In this document: piece by piece, positions 47,690 to 59,605 of the stretch | Position numbering within the stretch: position 1 is the first letter of the stretch | Layout of the letters: every line of letters begins with the position of its first letter | Translations under genes and position numbers: made by a program | Assembly: GCA_029961685.1 (NCBI GenBank) | Contig: JARWKL010000008.1 | Location: forward strand, 5,086,501-5,150,500 | Source: Aristolochia californica | Lineage: Eukaryota; Streptophyta; Magnoliopsida; Piperales; Aristolochiaceae | Direction: 5' to 3' | Length of the DNA: 64,000 nt | Notes under the pieces: model-generated | The model's database searches: none | What the model saw: only the letters and a program-made list of their open reading frames with translations | What the model was told of the DNA's origin: nothing

Positions 47690-49309
47690 TTCTAGTGTGG
47701 GCATAGATAATGACTCAACTCCACCAGGGTCGGGTCCTCCTCAAATGAGAAGAGAGTCTAAATGATGGTACCCTAAATGAGGAACAAAGTGACTCTATCT
47801 AGAGTACAAAAAGACAAAAAAAGTCTCATGTGTGTTCGAAATTTAAAGAAATTTGACTTCTAGTTGGTACAAAAAAGGCTCAATGTGCTCATTATAAAAC
47901 CACTTTGAGTATTATTAGCAGTGAAGTGACCTCATATATGAGTTGACATTTGAAATATTGTCCTAGTAGGAAAGTGACAATATGAAAGCAAAAAACCATA
48001 AACTTCCAATCAATGGGGTCAAATATTGATCATAGTTCATCTAGCATTCATTTGATGGATTTTGGAGGCAAATATGATCAAGCTAAATTGAGAACGCTTA
48101 TTGCTCATTGGATTCTTATATGCGAGCATCCGTTTTTTTAATGAATATGACAAATGTGAATTATGGAAATATCCTATAAGACTGACCATTAAGGAGTGTA
48201 TGGAGGCGTTTGAGGCACAAAAAAAAAAATGAAATTTTTTATTAAAAGAGATTAGCAAGACTAGTCTTACCAAAAATATTTGGAAGTCCCAAAATCAAAA
48301 GGTCAAATACATGGTTATTACTAGACATTTCATTGATATTAATTGGAAGCTACAAAAATAAGTTTTCTGAAATTTTACAACAACTACAGTTAGGTGTAAA
48401 AAAGTTGCTTATTAATTGTTCAATTCGTTTGAATTCTACTTATGATATATTGTCTTTTGCATTAAAATTCAAAGATGCATGTCCTAGATTTCAAGATAGA
48501 GAGCCAACTTATGATTGTTTGCCAAGTCTTGATGAAATTGTGTGTAGATTTTAAAAGTTTTTCATATAGTCACTTATATTATTTATGGGAGTGATTACCC
48601 GACTTCTATTTTGCACCTTAGTGAGGTAATTGGGTAAAAGAAGTTTTGAATTTTTGTTATGTAAATGAAAATGTTTTCATAAGGATGATGGTTAGTAAAA
48701 TAAAAGAGAAATTTGAGAAGCACTAGGATGAGTGCAATTTGTTGATGGTTGTTGCTTCAATTTTGCATCCAAGGGCCAAATTAAGAATAATTGAAATATG
48801 TTTTCTAGAGATATATTATGGGTGAAAGCTAGAACGAATATAAACTTAGTTTAATAGACCTTATTTGAGATTTATGTAATGTAGATATTAGCAATGAAGA
48901 GACTATTTTGAGTACTTTCTCTATGGGTGTTTCCATAAGTTGTTGGTCACCTTCTTCATCAAGTTCAAGTTGGTCAAAGTTAATTTAAGTGAAATAAATG
49001 GAAATAGTGAATTCACCAAAGTCAAAATTATATAATTATGAGAAAACTTCATAATATGATTTTGATGTTTTAGAATGGTGTAAAGTGAATGATTTGAAAT
49101 TTCAGATATTATCTAAGATAGGGGTAGACATCCTTGCAATTCCCATATTTATAGTAGTTTCAGTGTCTACCTTTAGTACAGGTGGTAGAGTAATAGACCC
49201 ACATCGTTCTTTCTTGGCACCAAATAAAGTTCAAGCTTCGATTTTTTACGATGATTGGGTTTGTGCTCTTTATGGTGTCAAGAAAAATAAAAAAGTGAAT
49301 TGCTTTTGA
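47690..49309 (+). pseudogene. hAT transposase remnant
   Basis: Fragments in order and on one strand: a Ser-rich N-terminal region with a degenerate BED-type zinc finger (about 47690-47960); a middle block (48333-48554) with IRLNSTYDILSFALKFKDAC, the RWNSTY region of plant hAT transposases; and a C-terminal dimerisation block (49085-49309) with LAIPIFIVVSVSTFSTGGRV and VIDPHRSFLAPNKVQA. Several stops and frame changes separate these, so it is dead. Resembles RICESLEEPER/Tag-like transposases. Confidence 0.85.
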
Positions 49310-51134
49310 ATAATTATTTATTATGATATTTTTAGTGAAATTTTCAGTTTTATTTATTAAATTTTTATTTGATGATTGTAACTTGAGAAGACGACTATGG
49401 AGATAACGCTACCAGTTACTTGATTTTTCATTTTTTTTATCATCTTAGAAATTTTAATATTTTCACTATATTAAGTAACTAGTAGTGGAAGAATGTTTTT
49501 TATTAGACAATAATAAGTTTTATTCTTTTTTTCATAGGCAGAGATTTTGCTCATGAAAATGGGATTTAGCATATTATTTTCTATTATGAAGAGAAAAAGC
49601 TGGAGTTTATAAATTTATGTTGGATTTATAGTTTTTGTTTGGGTGATTGTAAATTTGGTATTGGTTTTTCATTTAAATTTTTGTGTTTGATTATTGAACA
49701 AAGTTTATGTATAATTTTATGAGTGTTTATGAACAATTTTATGCAAACAATTTTGGACAATTTTAAACAGAGTTTATGTATAGTATTTATGTAAAATTTA
49801 TGAATAAATTTATGTTGTATTTATGTATAATTTTCTATAGAATTTATGCATAATTTCATGTACAATTTATTTGATATGTATTTTATGCAAAGTTTTAAAA
49901 TGTAGGTTGGAGCTCAAACCCGACTCAAGCCCGAGCTCAAACTCGTTAAAATTCTTGGGATCAAACTCGATTCCAATTTTAGGCATGAGGTTGAGTTCAA
50001 GTTTGAAGTATTTAGACCAGGCCAAGCTCAAACTTATGTATATTCGAGCTTTGGCTAGATGGCACGCTTACATGTACGTGCTCAAAACTCCACTCTTTCT
50101 CATCCCTCTCTTGTTCCACACGAGCTACTCTCTACTTTTTCTGTCCTCTCTTCTTCTTCTAAATTCTTCTCTCAAACCCTAGACCTTTTATGCATGGAAC
50201 CCAAGAATCTAACATGGTATCGAAGCAAGGATTCTAAGGTTGTGTATCAAATATGCTCAAAAGTGTTTTGAGTAAGCAAGGGGACAAGTTTCTCAACTAG
50301 TAGAGAAGGAAATGTGTTGTTTTTTGAAGGAGGAAAGGTGTTGTTTTTCAAAATCCCAGTAAGGTCAAATCTTTAGATAAGTGTGGTCCACCTTCCAATT
50401 CATGTGTTAGATCCTCTAAAATCATGTCTAAGTTGTTCAAAATTCGTTTTATCACCTATAGTGTCTCTTTGAAAAATCAAGCTCTTCATGCTCCCAAAGT
50501 GTGATTGAGACTTGTTTTTGAGTAAGTTGATTGTTTTTGTCGTATTTGACTATAAAATTTATGCTAAACTTAAGATTTTTATTTTAAAAAGTCCCTCAAA
50601 ATTCTAGTTTTCATCTCCTCATAATAAGAGTTATGTTAGCTCTTCATGATCTTAAAACCCTAAGTTAGAGTCTAAAGGCTTTATCTGGAAGAATATTAAT
50701 TCATGTGTGTTTGTCAATTTGATCTCAAGGTTCATGTGTGATTGTGGAGCAGTCTCCTATCTATCATTAAGTTGTGTTTTTAATTGCTGTAATTGATAAT
50801 GCATAATTCAAGTTTTGTTGGCTGCTCTGATAGGCTATTCTCAAACATGCTCGTCCTCTTAGTAATGCATTCTTCTTGTGTTTAAATTATTAATTGAGAT
50901 GTTAGCCTACAAGTGTTTTGATCCCTGAGATCAGTCAATATTCCAACAACATACATCTTTCACTCTCTAAAATTTGGCTGAAGAACATTTGAGTTGTAGT
51001 CCCTTGGTAGTTTCCTCTTTACAAGTTTAAGTTGTGTAGTTTGTTTTCTCAAAGTCAACCATTGTTTGCATGTTCTTTTGATAAGTTTTTCAAGTACTTT
51101 CTTTGAGTCCCTAGCTCCATGTGTGAATTAAATT

Positions 51135-51532
51135 TGTTGAAATGAAGGATTCTTTGATGTATAATCACATTATAAGAGGATTAAGGGGTGAAAATAAGAA
51201 GAATAGTTGTGAAGAGAAGGTTTAAGAGGAGAAGAGGAAGAGGGACGAATTTGGAGAAAAAAAGGATGAAAATTAGGGTAATGAACTTGTCCAAATCCTC
51301 CCCCTTAAATTACTTTTATAGATATAAAAATACTAATATTACAAGAATACCCTTTACCCTAGTAAGAGTGAATAAGAGACATAAATTATAAACTAGTTAC
51401 ATCTGTGTCATCTTTATGAAATGACTCTTTATTTACCATCATACCACCACTATGTGGGCCTGAGCCCATCTTTCGCACACTTGGACGTATGAGCCTTCCT
51501 TGGTTGTGTGGGTTTGGGCTCATCTTCCAATA
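51135..51532 (-). repeat. 3' LTR of element C
   Basis: 398 bp, TGTTGAAATGAAGG...CTTCCAATA on the plus reading. Confidence 0.88.
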
Positions 51533-53720
51533 CTCCCTCTCAAGATGGGGGTGAGAGAACATTATAAATGCCCAACTTGTTGAAAATATTGTATAAGATC
51601 TTCCCGTATAAAATGGCAGTCTACCATATCTTCCAACACTCCCTCTCAAGCCAGTAGTCTCTTTGTTTTTTTTCAAGAAACCCAACTAGCATAATATAAG
51701 AGAGAGTAAAATCACACTTAGTCGTAAGACATCACTCCATACTCTAGTCAAATGGTCATAGTAAAAAATACTTTCCACTCAATTTGACAGTCGAAAATGT
51801 AGACCTACTGTGGGGCACAAAGTCTACCCACTTTTTGAGGGAAGCTAAAAAAACCTCTTGGGTGAATAATAGACTTGACTCACACTGGATATTGGGCACA
51901 CTCATATCCTTTGTAGGTTAGTGGGTCTATAGGCATTGCTCAGAAGTGTAGTCATAAGCTCTTCCATCACATGTCCTGACACAGGACACCATGTACTTTC
52001 TTCTTTATCAGAATAACCAATACTGACAATAATCAACAACCAATAAGTTCTTCTTCAATAATAATGTCTCAATCAGAGAAACACAATAACAATAACTAAA
52101 ATGGGTCTGGGCCCAAATAACACGTACAAAATAGGCAGTTATATAGTAGTGGATAACCTGTAGGTAGTAAAAGTCCTTAAGAGCAATATGGACACATAAG
52201 ATAATCTGCAACAAATCCATCCTTGAATAAGGAAGTTATGCACCAAGTAATAAGAAGAGGATTATCCAAAGTAATAATCAAGTTGGAGTCAAGTTGGTAG
52301 TAGATAACAGATAACAACTTTGATAGTGAACGAGTGAGTCAAGCCGAGTAATAGACTATCAATAATAAGTTGAACCAAGAGTCGTTTGATAATCAATAAA
52401 TCAAACAATCTTCAATGTGTTCAACCTTCATACTTCTCCTTCTTTTCTCCCCCCTCAAGCTGAGAGATAATGTCAATGATTCCATCTTGAAGTCAACAAA
52501 TATTTTGCAAGATAAAATGCTAATTCATCTCTTGTATGATACAGTAAAAAAAGGCTAGTATCAATAACTTCACTAGCTCAAATATTGTAAACTAAGTAAT
52601 TGAAGTCAAGCCAAATATTTCAACCTTTTCTTGCCTTAATTTTTTAGGCAAGGATACCAAATCAAATTCTTTGTAATTTTTTAAAATACCAACAAAATAT
52701 CACAAAATTCATGGTTGGAAAAATATTCTAAATAAGGTAGTTTCCACCTTCAATTGGTGCCAGCTTAGCATTCAAAGAAGAAACCTTTCCTTGCCTTTTT
52801 TGTTTTCTTGAAATCTTTAGGCAAGACAATCTTTGACAAAAAAATCAAGGAAAATTTCTAAAAATAAGATGATCTTCTAAAGATTCTTTCTAGATATTGT
52901 TAGTAAACAAAAAGAAACTTTCCAAGGATATATCATGAGATACTTTCCTAATATTGTTGATCAAATAACATTAACACAAAAAGTTAAGCAAAACATTTGG
53001 CCTAAATCCGGATCTTCGCATGCAACAATATACTTGTATGACTTTTTGATTCTTCCAATGCGAATATCTCCTTTAATTTAGATCAAATTGACATGAAATA
53101 TTCTTCTTCTGAAATTAGACTTAAATACTTTTCAACCAAGTATAACTTCTCTTCATAAAATATAGTTATTTTGAGATAAATAATCTGAAAGATTTCAGAT
53201 TCTGTAATCTTGTTGAACTGAGTATTCTTTCTTCTTTGGCTACCATGACCATTGATTCTTCCAAGATTGATATCTCTATCTAAAAAACTCAGGATGAGAA
53301 TTGGTTGTGTAGGTAAGAAAATATACTTACTAAATTTCTTTTAATATATAATTTTCCATATAAAATCTTGTTCTTGATGGCATAAAATGGCTCAAAAGTT
53401 GAAGTTTTCTGCTGCTGCAAGAAACTTTTCTACTGCTTTGCCTTTTGTACTTTAAATGTTGATTTATCTTTCTAAAAATATCTGATTTCAATGATTCATT
53501 TTGAGTTAGAAATTAGAGTAAAATACCTTTCCAACGGTATATATTTTTCTATATGAAAAATATGGAATGAGAGTGAAACATCTAATGCAATATAGAAATT
53601 GAAAAATAAGATTTAATGAAAAACGAGAAACTCTTCTTTTTTTTTCATCTTTTTCTTCTTCCCTTTCTTCTCCATCTTCTTCTCTTTTTACATCTCAGAT
53701 CATTGGCCGCTCTGATTCCA

Positions 53721-54086
53721 TGTTGAAACTTAGGATTTCATGATGTATAATCACAATAGAAGAGGATTAGGGGGTGAAAAAAGAAGAAGAAGAGTTGTGG
53801 AGAGAAGGTTTTAGGAGGAGAAGAGGAAGAGTAACAAATTTGGATTAAAAAGGAGGAATATTAGAGTAATGGACTTGCCCAAACCCTCCCCTTTAAGTTG
53901 TATTTATAGATATCAAAAATACTAATATTACCAGAATACCCTTCACCCTAGTTAGAGTGAATAAGAGATATAAATCATAAACTAATTACATTAGTGTTAT
54001 CTTTATGAGATGACTCTTTATTTACCATCATACCACCACTGTGTGGGCCTTCCTTGACTGTATGGGCTTGGGCCCATCTTCCAACA
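53721..54086 (-). repeat. 5' LTR of element C
   Basis: 366 bp, TGTTGAAACTTAGG...CTTCCAACA. It lacks a piece of about 35 bp present in the partner, near the GTGGGCC repeats. Confidence 0.88.
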
Positions 54087-54109
54087 AAATTTAAGTGTTG
54101 GATCTGGTC

Positions 54110-55626
54110 TAAGCATGGCTGAGTTTTCAAGTAATTCCTCCTCTTAATCTTATGCTAATTTTAGTAAACAATGGTTTAAGTAACTATGTGTTATGGTCAC
54201 AATTTTTAAAACACTTCCTAATCACTAGAGATCTTGTTGGCAATTTAAATCAGCCACCTAAGCATGAAGATGATGCCTCTTATCACTAGTGGCTAAAGGA
54301 ATACCTTTATAATAAGTTGGTTGATCAATAGTGTGGAAAATAATTTCACCTATCTCAATACAAGAAAGGTTATTTGGGACACTTGTTCTCAATAATACTC
54401 CACTCCTTATGCTTTACAAAAGATTTATGACATATTTTAGGAAATGTGTAAAACAAAGCATCAAGAAAATCTTCATGAATACTTTGCCAGTTTTTGAGGC
54501 TTTCTTCAAAAATGAATTGTAGCTCAACCGTATTCAACAGATATTGTCACTCATGCAAGGCAAAAAGAAGATTTTATATTAGGCATATGTCTTACAAATC
54601 TACAATCTTATTTAGATATTGTAAATATCCATACATTAAGTGCCTTTGCCAGTTTAATGATGTATGTGCAACAATGTTATGGATACTAGTCAAGGTATCC
54701 TCCTCTCAGCCATAACAAGTTGACTATTTTGCCATGTACTCCCAAGGAAGGGGGAGTAACTTCTAAGGAAGAAATTAGTAAGAGGTGGTAAATCATATGG
54801 TAGACGTAAAGGAAGATGTGGAAGTGATTCCAAACTTTAAATGCTCCAATTTGGGTAAGAACAGGAAGTGCATATTTTGTGGCCCTAATAATCATCTAGT
54901 TGACAAATACTGGAATTTACATCGAAAACCAGATTATTTCAAAGCTAATCAAGTATTCACCTCTACCACACCAATAAACAATGAAGTGCCTAGTGAATCC
55001 TTAAAAGAGAAGACATTATCAGAAGAAGACTATACCCTATTTCAGAAGTTGAAAATTTTTATGGCAACCCCTTAGAATGCTACTACAACTACTGTTGCCA
55101 CCACAAGTGTGTTCTCCTTGGTCTCACATTCTAGTGGTAGCTCTTCATCTACTGATCATATAAATAATTTGTCAAACTCGTCATCATGTATTCCAAACTA
55201 GTTTGTATCCATTGTAGATGAAACCCAAACAAAAATTCAAGGCACCGATATATCCTCTTTTTCCCATTCTCTCTTACTCACTGACGTTTTATTTGTGTCT
55301 CAATTTCCACTTAGCCTTATGTTTGTAAGTCAATTAACCAAACAACTTACTTGTTTTGTTAACTTTTTGCATTTCATTGTGTCTTCCATCCTTCTTTTCC
55401 AAATTTAAAGTCATTAGTCCATTCTCTTGGTTCTCTTTCTACATGTCATGTGAATTTTGTGAGCTTGGGAAACATCATTGGTCTACATTTCATCCAAGAT
55501 AAAACAATGTTGTTTCTAGTCCATTTGCTTGAATTCATGTAGATGTGTAGGGTCCGATTCATGTCCTAATTTCTCAAACTAAGTATTTCGTGGTTTTTAA
55601 CAATGAACATACTAGTATCACATGGT
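54110..55626 (+). pseudogene. Copia F gag and integrase remnants
   Basis: Gag with many stops from 54110. A degenerate knuckle CIFCGPNNHLVDKYW lies at about 54870-54915 in the frame 54785-55075; the last Cys and the usual His spacing are changed. From about 55445 a pre-integrase/integrase stretch shows a Cys-poor version of the HHCC region, followed by a block reading V-D-V-stop-G-P-I (about 55535-55560), where copia integrases have V-D-V-W-G-P. The frame ends in the TWL/YLLK-type region exactly where copia E starts. Confidence 0.72.
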
Positions 55627-56072
55627 TGTTGAATTTTAGGACCCCACGATTGAAACCTTGAGCAAGATGAGAGAGGGAGATGAAAAGAGCAAAGAGAGAG
55701 AGAGAGAGCTCGGGTAGAGAGGAGAGAAGAGAAAAGAGAGAAAAATAGTTTAGGCTAGAGAGTGATTCTTCATGAGTTGAACAGTAGAGAGTTTGATTGA
55801 AACCTTCAACCAAGACCCCTATTTATACTATTTTCATTACATATTTAGAGATAAGATAAGATCCATAATATCCCTAATTACATCAATCATGTTTATCCAA
55901 ATCTAATAAATCAAGGGAAGATAAATCGATTAAATTAATCAAGGAAGATTGCCAAATCTTCCAACTCATGTGATAAGGATGCCAACTCGTGTGATGGCTC
56001 ATCATGCCACCTCACGTGATAATAGTGGGTCCCACTAGCTCGTGTGATCATAGTGGGTCCCACCTGGTAACA
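55627..56072 (-). repeat. 3' LTR of copia E
   Basis: 446 bp, TGTTGAATTTTAGG...ACCTGGTAACA on the plus reading, with TATA-like and GAGAGA-rich R/U5 parts. Confidence 0.8.
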
Positions 56073-56348
56073 CTCCCCCTCAAGTTGGGAGTGAGAAAAT
56101 ATCATAAATGCCCAGCTTGCAGATAGTAGACAAGATCTTATGAGTGACTGGTTTAGTGAGAATGTCTACAACTTGCCCTTGTGAGGAGATATGTTTGAGA
56201 AATAATATACCGGCTAGGAATTTCTCTCATATGAAATGGCAGTCTACTTCAATGTGCTTTATTCTCTCATGGAAGACTGGATTTGAGGTGATTTGTATTG
56301 CCTCCTAATTATCGCAATGTAGATCCATATGGGCTTTTTTACAGAATC
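56073..56348 (-). pseudogene. Copia E RNase H end
   Basis: The minus strand carries the FHERIKHIEVDCHFI-type block near 56280-56230 and the polypurine tract before the LTR. It is separated from its upstream part by element D. Confidence 0.8.
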
Positions 56349-56785
56349 TGTTGATTTTTAGGACTTCATGGATTTATCTCATAGAGAAAAAGAGAGAGAA
56401 ACCCATTGGGAGAAAACCAGAGGAAGAATGGGTTATGGACTTGATATCCTAACCCTCCCCCTAAAACTCTATTTATAGATTAATGAAACTATTGTATTAC
56501 AATAATACCCCATAACTTAGGGTTTAGGGTTTAGGGTTTTAACCCCGAAACTTTAACTTGATTACATCAATGCTATCTCTATGAGATGATTTTTTATTTA
56601 CCATCTTGCCATCATTGTATGTGGGCCTATGGGCCTTCTCCTTGATTTGTCGTCCTTGAGCCCGTCTTCTATATCTCTTGGATGCATGGGTCTTCCTTGC
56701 TCTTATGGACTTGGGCCCATCTTCCAACTCACTTGGATATGTGGGCCTTCCTTGGTCGTGTGGGCTTGGACCCTATCTTCCAATA
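56349..56785 (-). repeat. 3' LTR of element D
   Basis: 437 bp, TGTTGATTTTTAGG...CTTCCAATA, with three telomere-like TTTAGGG units at 56518-56538. Confidence 0.9.
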
Positions 56786-56953
56786 CTCCCCCTCATGTTG
56801 GGGGTGAGAGAACAACGTGAACTCCTAGCTTAGTACAAATGATGTATAAAATTTTTTTTTTGTATAAAGTGGCACATCTTCCAATATGCCTTCATCTTCC
56901 AACACCTCCCTCATGCTGGTGCTCTCGTTCATGAGGCACAACTGGCATAACAT

Positions 56954-57430
56954 TAGGGGTGGCATTGAGCCGAGCCGAGCCGAGCCCGAACCTGCCTATG
57001 TTTGAGCCAAACTTGATTTAAATATTTTGAACTCGAGCTCGAGCCTAATAATTTTAACCAAGTTTGATCCAAGCTCGAGCTTCAACATTCATTTAAAACT
57101 TTTCAAAAAATACATGTCTGGAGTTCGTGCTCCAACATACATTTAAAACTTTTCCAAAAATACATGTCAAATAAATTGTATATAAAATTATGCATACATT
57201 TTACGTAAAATTGGGCATAAGGGTGGCATCGAATGTAGTTGCGTCCGAACCTTGTTCAAGTCGAGCTTGATTTAAATATTTCAAACTCGACCTCAAGTCG
57301 ACCCTAGCCTCGAGCCTAAAATTGTAATCGAACTTGAGCCTAATAATTTTAACTAAGTTCGAGCTTCAGCTTAACCTACATTTAATACTCTATATAAAAT
57401 ATATGTCAAATAAATTATATATAAAATTAT
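56954..57430. mobile_element. hAT-like terminal fragments in element D
   Basis: TAGGGGTGGCATTGAGCCGAG at 56954 copies the left terminus of the hAT at 45578. A second, more diverged terminus TAAGGGTGGCATCGAA starts near 57225. Both are followed by CTCGAGC-rich subterminal sequence, ATTTAAATATTTTGAACTCG and near-identical tails (AAATTATATATAAAATTATGCATACATTTTA shortened). No convincing right terminus or target duplication found. Confidence 0.5.
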
Positions 57431-58129
57431 GCATACATTTTAGAAAAAGAATGATAAAGGAAGTTCAGGATTGAATTTCAATAATGGATTAGAACGCATT
57501 AATATAAAATTTTTTTACTCCAAATGTTGTCTAGCTTATTTTGTAATTTTTGAATCTGGCCATAACTTTACTATGGCCTCCTTAGTGCCCCTGGTTGAAA
57601 ATTTATATTCTAGGAAAAGTTAGAAATATTTTTCCTATGATACATATTTCCAAAAAACTTTTAAATAAAATACTATTACTATTAGTGACTTATTAGAAAA
57701 TTAAAAGAAACATTTTAAATTTTCTCAGGAAAGTTAAGTGGACCTTTTATTGCCTCTTCTAGGGAAATAAATAAAAATTAATAATCAATCTAATATATTA
57801 CTATACTTATCGATAAAATTTTAATCAAATAAAATGTCAAACACAATTGATATAGAAATTGCCTCAATGTAAAAGTATTATAGCATCAACTATTAAATAC
57901 TTATTCAAAAATTTTCTATACGATTTTCTAGCCCATCTTGGTATGAAAATCTTACTTAGAAAAGTATATGATTTTTTTAATAAGAAATTTCAATTTGAAA
58001 AATGTTTACAAAAAAAAATGAGATACTAATAGTCCCTCGAAACTTATTTCTACTAAAATGTATTTTCAATTTCTTCATGTGCCATGAGGAAGGTGAGTTT
58101 AAGATTTTTTTTTTTCACTTTATGATTTT
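57431..58129. other. AT-rich interior of element D
   Basis: No reading frame, terminus or repeat recognised. It may be the body of the hAT-like insertion. Confidence 0.35.
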
Positions 58130-58486
58130 GGACATGCGAAATTGTCTTCGCGAAGGGGCGGGGGATGGATTATTTCTCCCCTTAACTTAGGTACCTCTGG
58201 TTCTGGTTTTTCGCCAAGATGACGCGGAGGGAAAGGGGTAAGCGGCGCTGGCGAGGACCTTTCATCGGGGATGATGGCTGTGATGCAGGTGGTGGCGACG
58301 AAAACAGAGGCAAAGGCAAACGAGGGGTGGAAGAAATTGAACCGACAACGACAGAGGCGGCCGACGAGCAACTGGCGACGACGACAGAGGTAGCGACAAC
58401 AGCGGACGGGAGGGGCTCGTCGGTGATGAGGGGAGGAAGAATTTTTTTCCCCCCTCGCTCTCGCTCTCGCTCGAACACCGACTCTC
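58130..58486. other. GC-rich segment of foreign composition in element D
   Basis: Abrupt switch from AT-rich to GC- and CGACG-rich sequence. Overlapping open frames occur on both strands (58219-58527 plus; 58120-58488, 58182-58478 and 58262-58498 minus) with low-complexity Arg/Gly/Ser/Pro products. Overlap in several frames suggests composition rather than coding. Could be a captured host gene fragment. Confidence 0.45.
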
Positions 58487-58572
58487 ATGGTGTCCCAACC
58501 GTGATTTTTTTAGAGTTAAATAAATGATGGTGTCCCAACTGTAATATTTTTGAGAGTTAAATAAATTATGGT
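58487..58572. repeat. 40-bp tandem duplication
   Basis: Two adjacent copies of a unit starting ATGGTGTCCCAAC and ending GAGTTAAATAAAT, then the beginning of a third (ATGGTA). Confidence 0.9.
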
Positions 58573-59355
58573 ATGAGAAAAAGGTGATGAGGCCACCTAT
58601 TCTTTAATAATAATGTCTCATCCAAGAGACACAATAGCAACAGTTGAAATGGGTTTGGGCCCATATAACACGAACCAAAAATCCTTGTAAAATTGACCCA
58701 TGAAATTATCTAATGCACATATCTGTACCAAATTATATGTTGACTAATGAATAATATATCAATTCTTCAAAATAATAATCTAGCCAGTAAAAAATTTACG
58801 GAGTCATGCTTGAAATATGTATGAACTTGGACATGTATATCGAGGTAGGAAAATAAGTGGGCCATGTCTGAGTTGATCCAGATCAGGTTGACTCGGTCCG
58901 AGTTAGTCCGAGTTAACTTGGAATACTGTTGCAGAAGTGTTCGAGTTGCTAGTTTGACTCGGGAACGCGGCCGGTCCAAGTTGGGCTAGAAAGGGCACGG
59001 GTTATGATGAACCGATGCTGATTAATTCATGTTTCCTAAGTTAGGAAACATATAATTTTTCTACAGTGTCTTCTTCCCTGCACCGAAGAGATCAACAAAC
59101 CAGAGATGCAGATATGTATCATTGCGGCAATCAGAAGTTTCTGGAAATAACCAGCGAAGGATCAACAATGTCCGACAATAAAAGATCTACTAGAATAACT
59201 CGGAAGAACCAACAGATTTAATCAACAACAACAGTGGAGAAGGCAACAATGCCTTCTTCTTCCTCTCGACGCCAAACAGAGCGCTGGTGTTGCTGTTAAA
59301 GTGACACCCAAATATGGCAATGAAGAAGAAGAAAACTTTCTGAGAGTTTACCAAG

Positions 59356-59443
59356 TATTAGAGTTTGTGGTCTGGTTTAAGTACTTGACTTTTCGCTCCC
59401 TAATAGACTGGTCTTTTGGGTTGTATTGGCTAGGCGTTTGACA
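59356..59443 (+). repeat. 5' LTR of the SMART element
   Basis: 88 bp; ends GCGTTTGACA directly before the primer-binding site. Confidence 0.9.
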
Positions 59444-59517
59444 TGGTATCAGAGCTAGGCACCACGTTCTGCGTTCGAGTCCTAGAGGGCAGTGGTACAG
59501 AACCCGGGAACGGTGGG

Positions 59518-59605
59518 TGTTAGAGTTTGTGGTTTGGGTTAAGTACTTGGCTTTCTGCTTCCAAATAGACCAATCTTTTGGGTTGTATTGGCTAAGCGTT
59601 TGACA
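59518..59605 (+). repeat. 3' LTR of the SMART element
   Basis: 88 bp, TGTTAGAGTTTG...GCGTTTGACA; differs from the 5' LTR at several positions. Confidence 0.9.

Larger units (their letters stand above)
45578..50070 (+). mobile_element. hAT-superfamily DNA transposon, dead, inside the copia F LTR
   Basis: Ends TAGGGGTGGCATTGAGCCAG and, inverted, TAAGCGTGCCATCTAGCCAA (14 of 20 identical). The flanks CATGTACT (45570-45577) and CATGTACG (50071-50078) agree at seven of eight bases, fitting an 8-bp hAT target duplication. Subterminal zones carry GAGCTC/CTCAAACTCG-type motifs on both sides. The centre contains broken hAT transposase. Long tandem repeats fill the left third. Removing it restores a continuous LTR reading TATAAATAAG...CATGTAC...TCAAAACTCC. 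Confidence 0.82.
51135..54086 (-). mobile_element. Gene-less LTR retroelement C, nested in copia F
   Basis: LTRs 51135-51532 and 53721-54086, flanked by the perfect duplication AAATT (51130-51134 and 54087-54091). Primer-site variant TGGAATCAGAGC on the minus strand abuts the 5' LTR (53720-53709), and purine tract CTTGAGAGGGAG abuts the 3' LTR. The 2.2 kb interior has no gag/pol. It shares segments with elements A (53030-53330) and B/D (51990-52220). Confidence 0.92.
45300..55626 (+). mobile_element. Ty1-copia retrotransposon F (plus strand), heavily interrupted
   Basis: The 5' LTR is recognised by a TATA box (45543-45549) and by its 3' end ACCCAAGAATCTAACA at 50214, followed at once by a primer-site variant TGGTATCGAAGC (50215-50226). 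The LTR is split by the hAT element 45578-50070. The internal region 50227-51134 is split from the gag region (54092 on) by element C. Integrase starts near 55330 and is cut at 55626 by copia E. The left LTR start is unresolved (45300 is a guess), and the 3' half lies beyond the window if it survives. Confidence 0.72.
59356..59605 (+). mobile_element. SMART-class miniature LTR retrotransposon, complete
   Basis: Two 88-bp LTRs (59356-59443 and 59518-59605) enclose 74 bases. The internal part starts with a perfect initiator-Met primer site TGGTATCAGAGC (59444-59455) and ends with the purine-rich tract GGGAACGGTGGG before the second LTR. The element is flanked by the perfect duplication CCAAG (59351-59355 and 59606-59610). 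Total 250 bp with no coding capacity. SMARTs are known plant LTR elements under about 300 bp. It sits inside element D in the opposite orientation. The first LTR begins TATTAG instead of TGTTAG. Confidence 0.92.

Noticed and set aside
56518..56538. Telomere-like TTTAGGG repeats
   Set aside because: Only two to three units, located in both LTRs of element D, so part of the LTR rather than a telomere or fusion site.
58120..58527. Four overlapping frames in a GC-rich block
   Set aside because: Open in several frames on both strands, Arg/Ser/Pro-rich, inside a retroelement. Treated as possible captured sequence, not as a gene.
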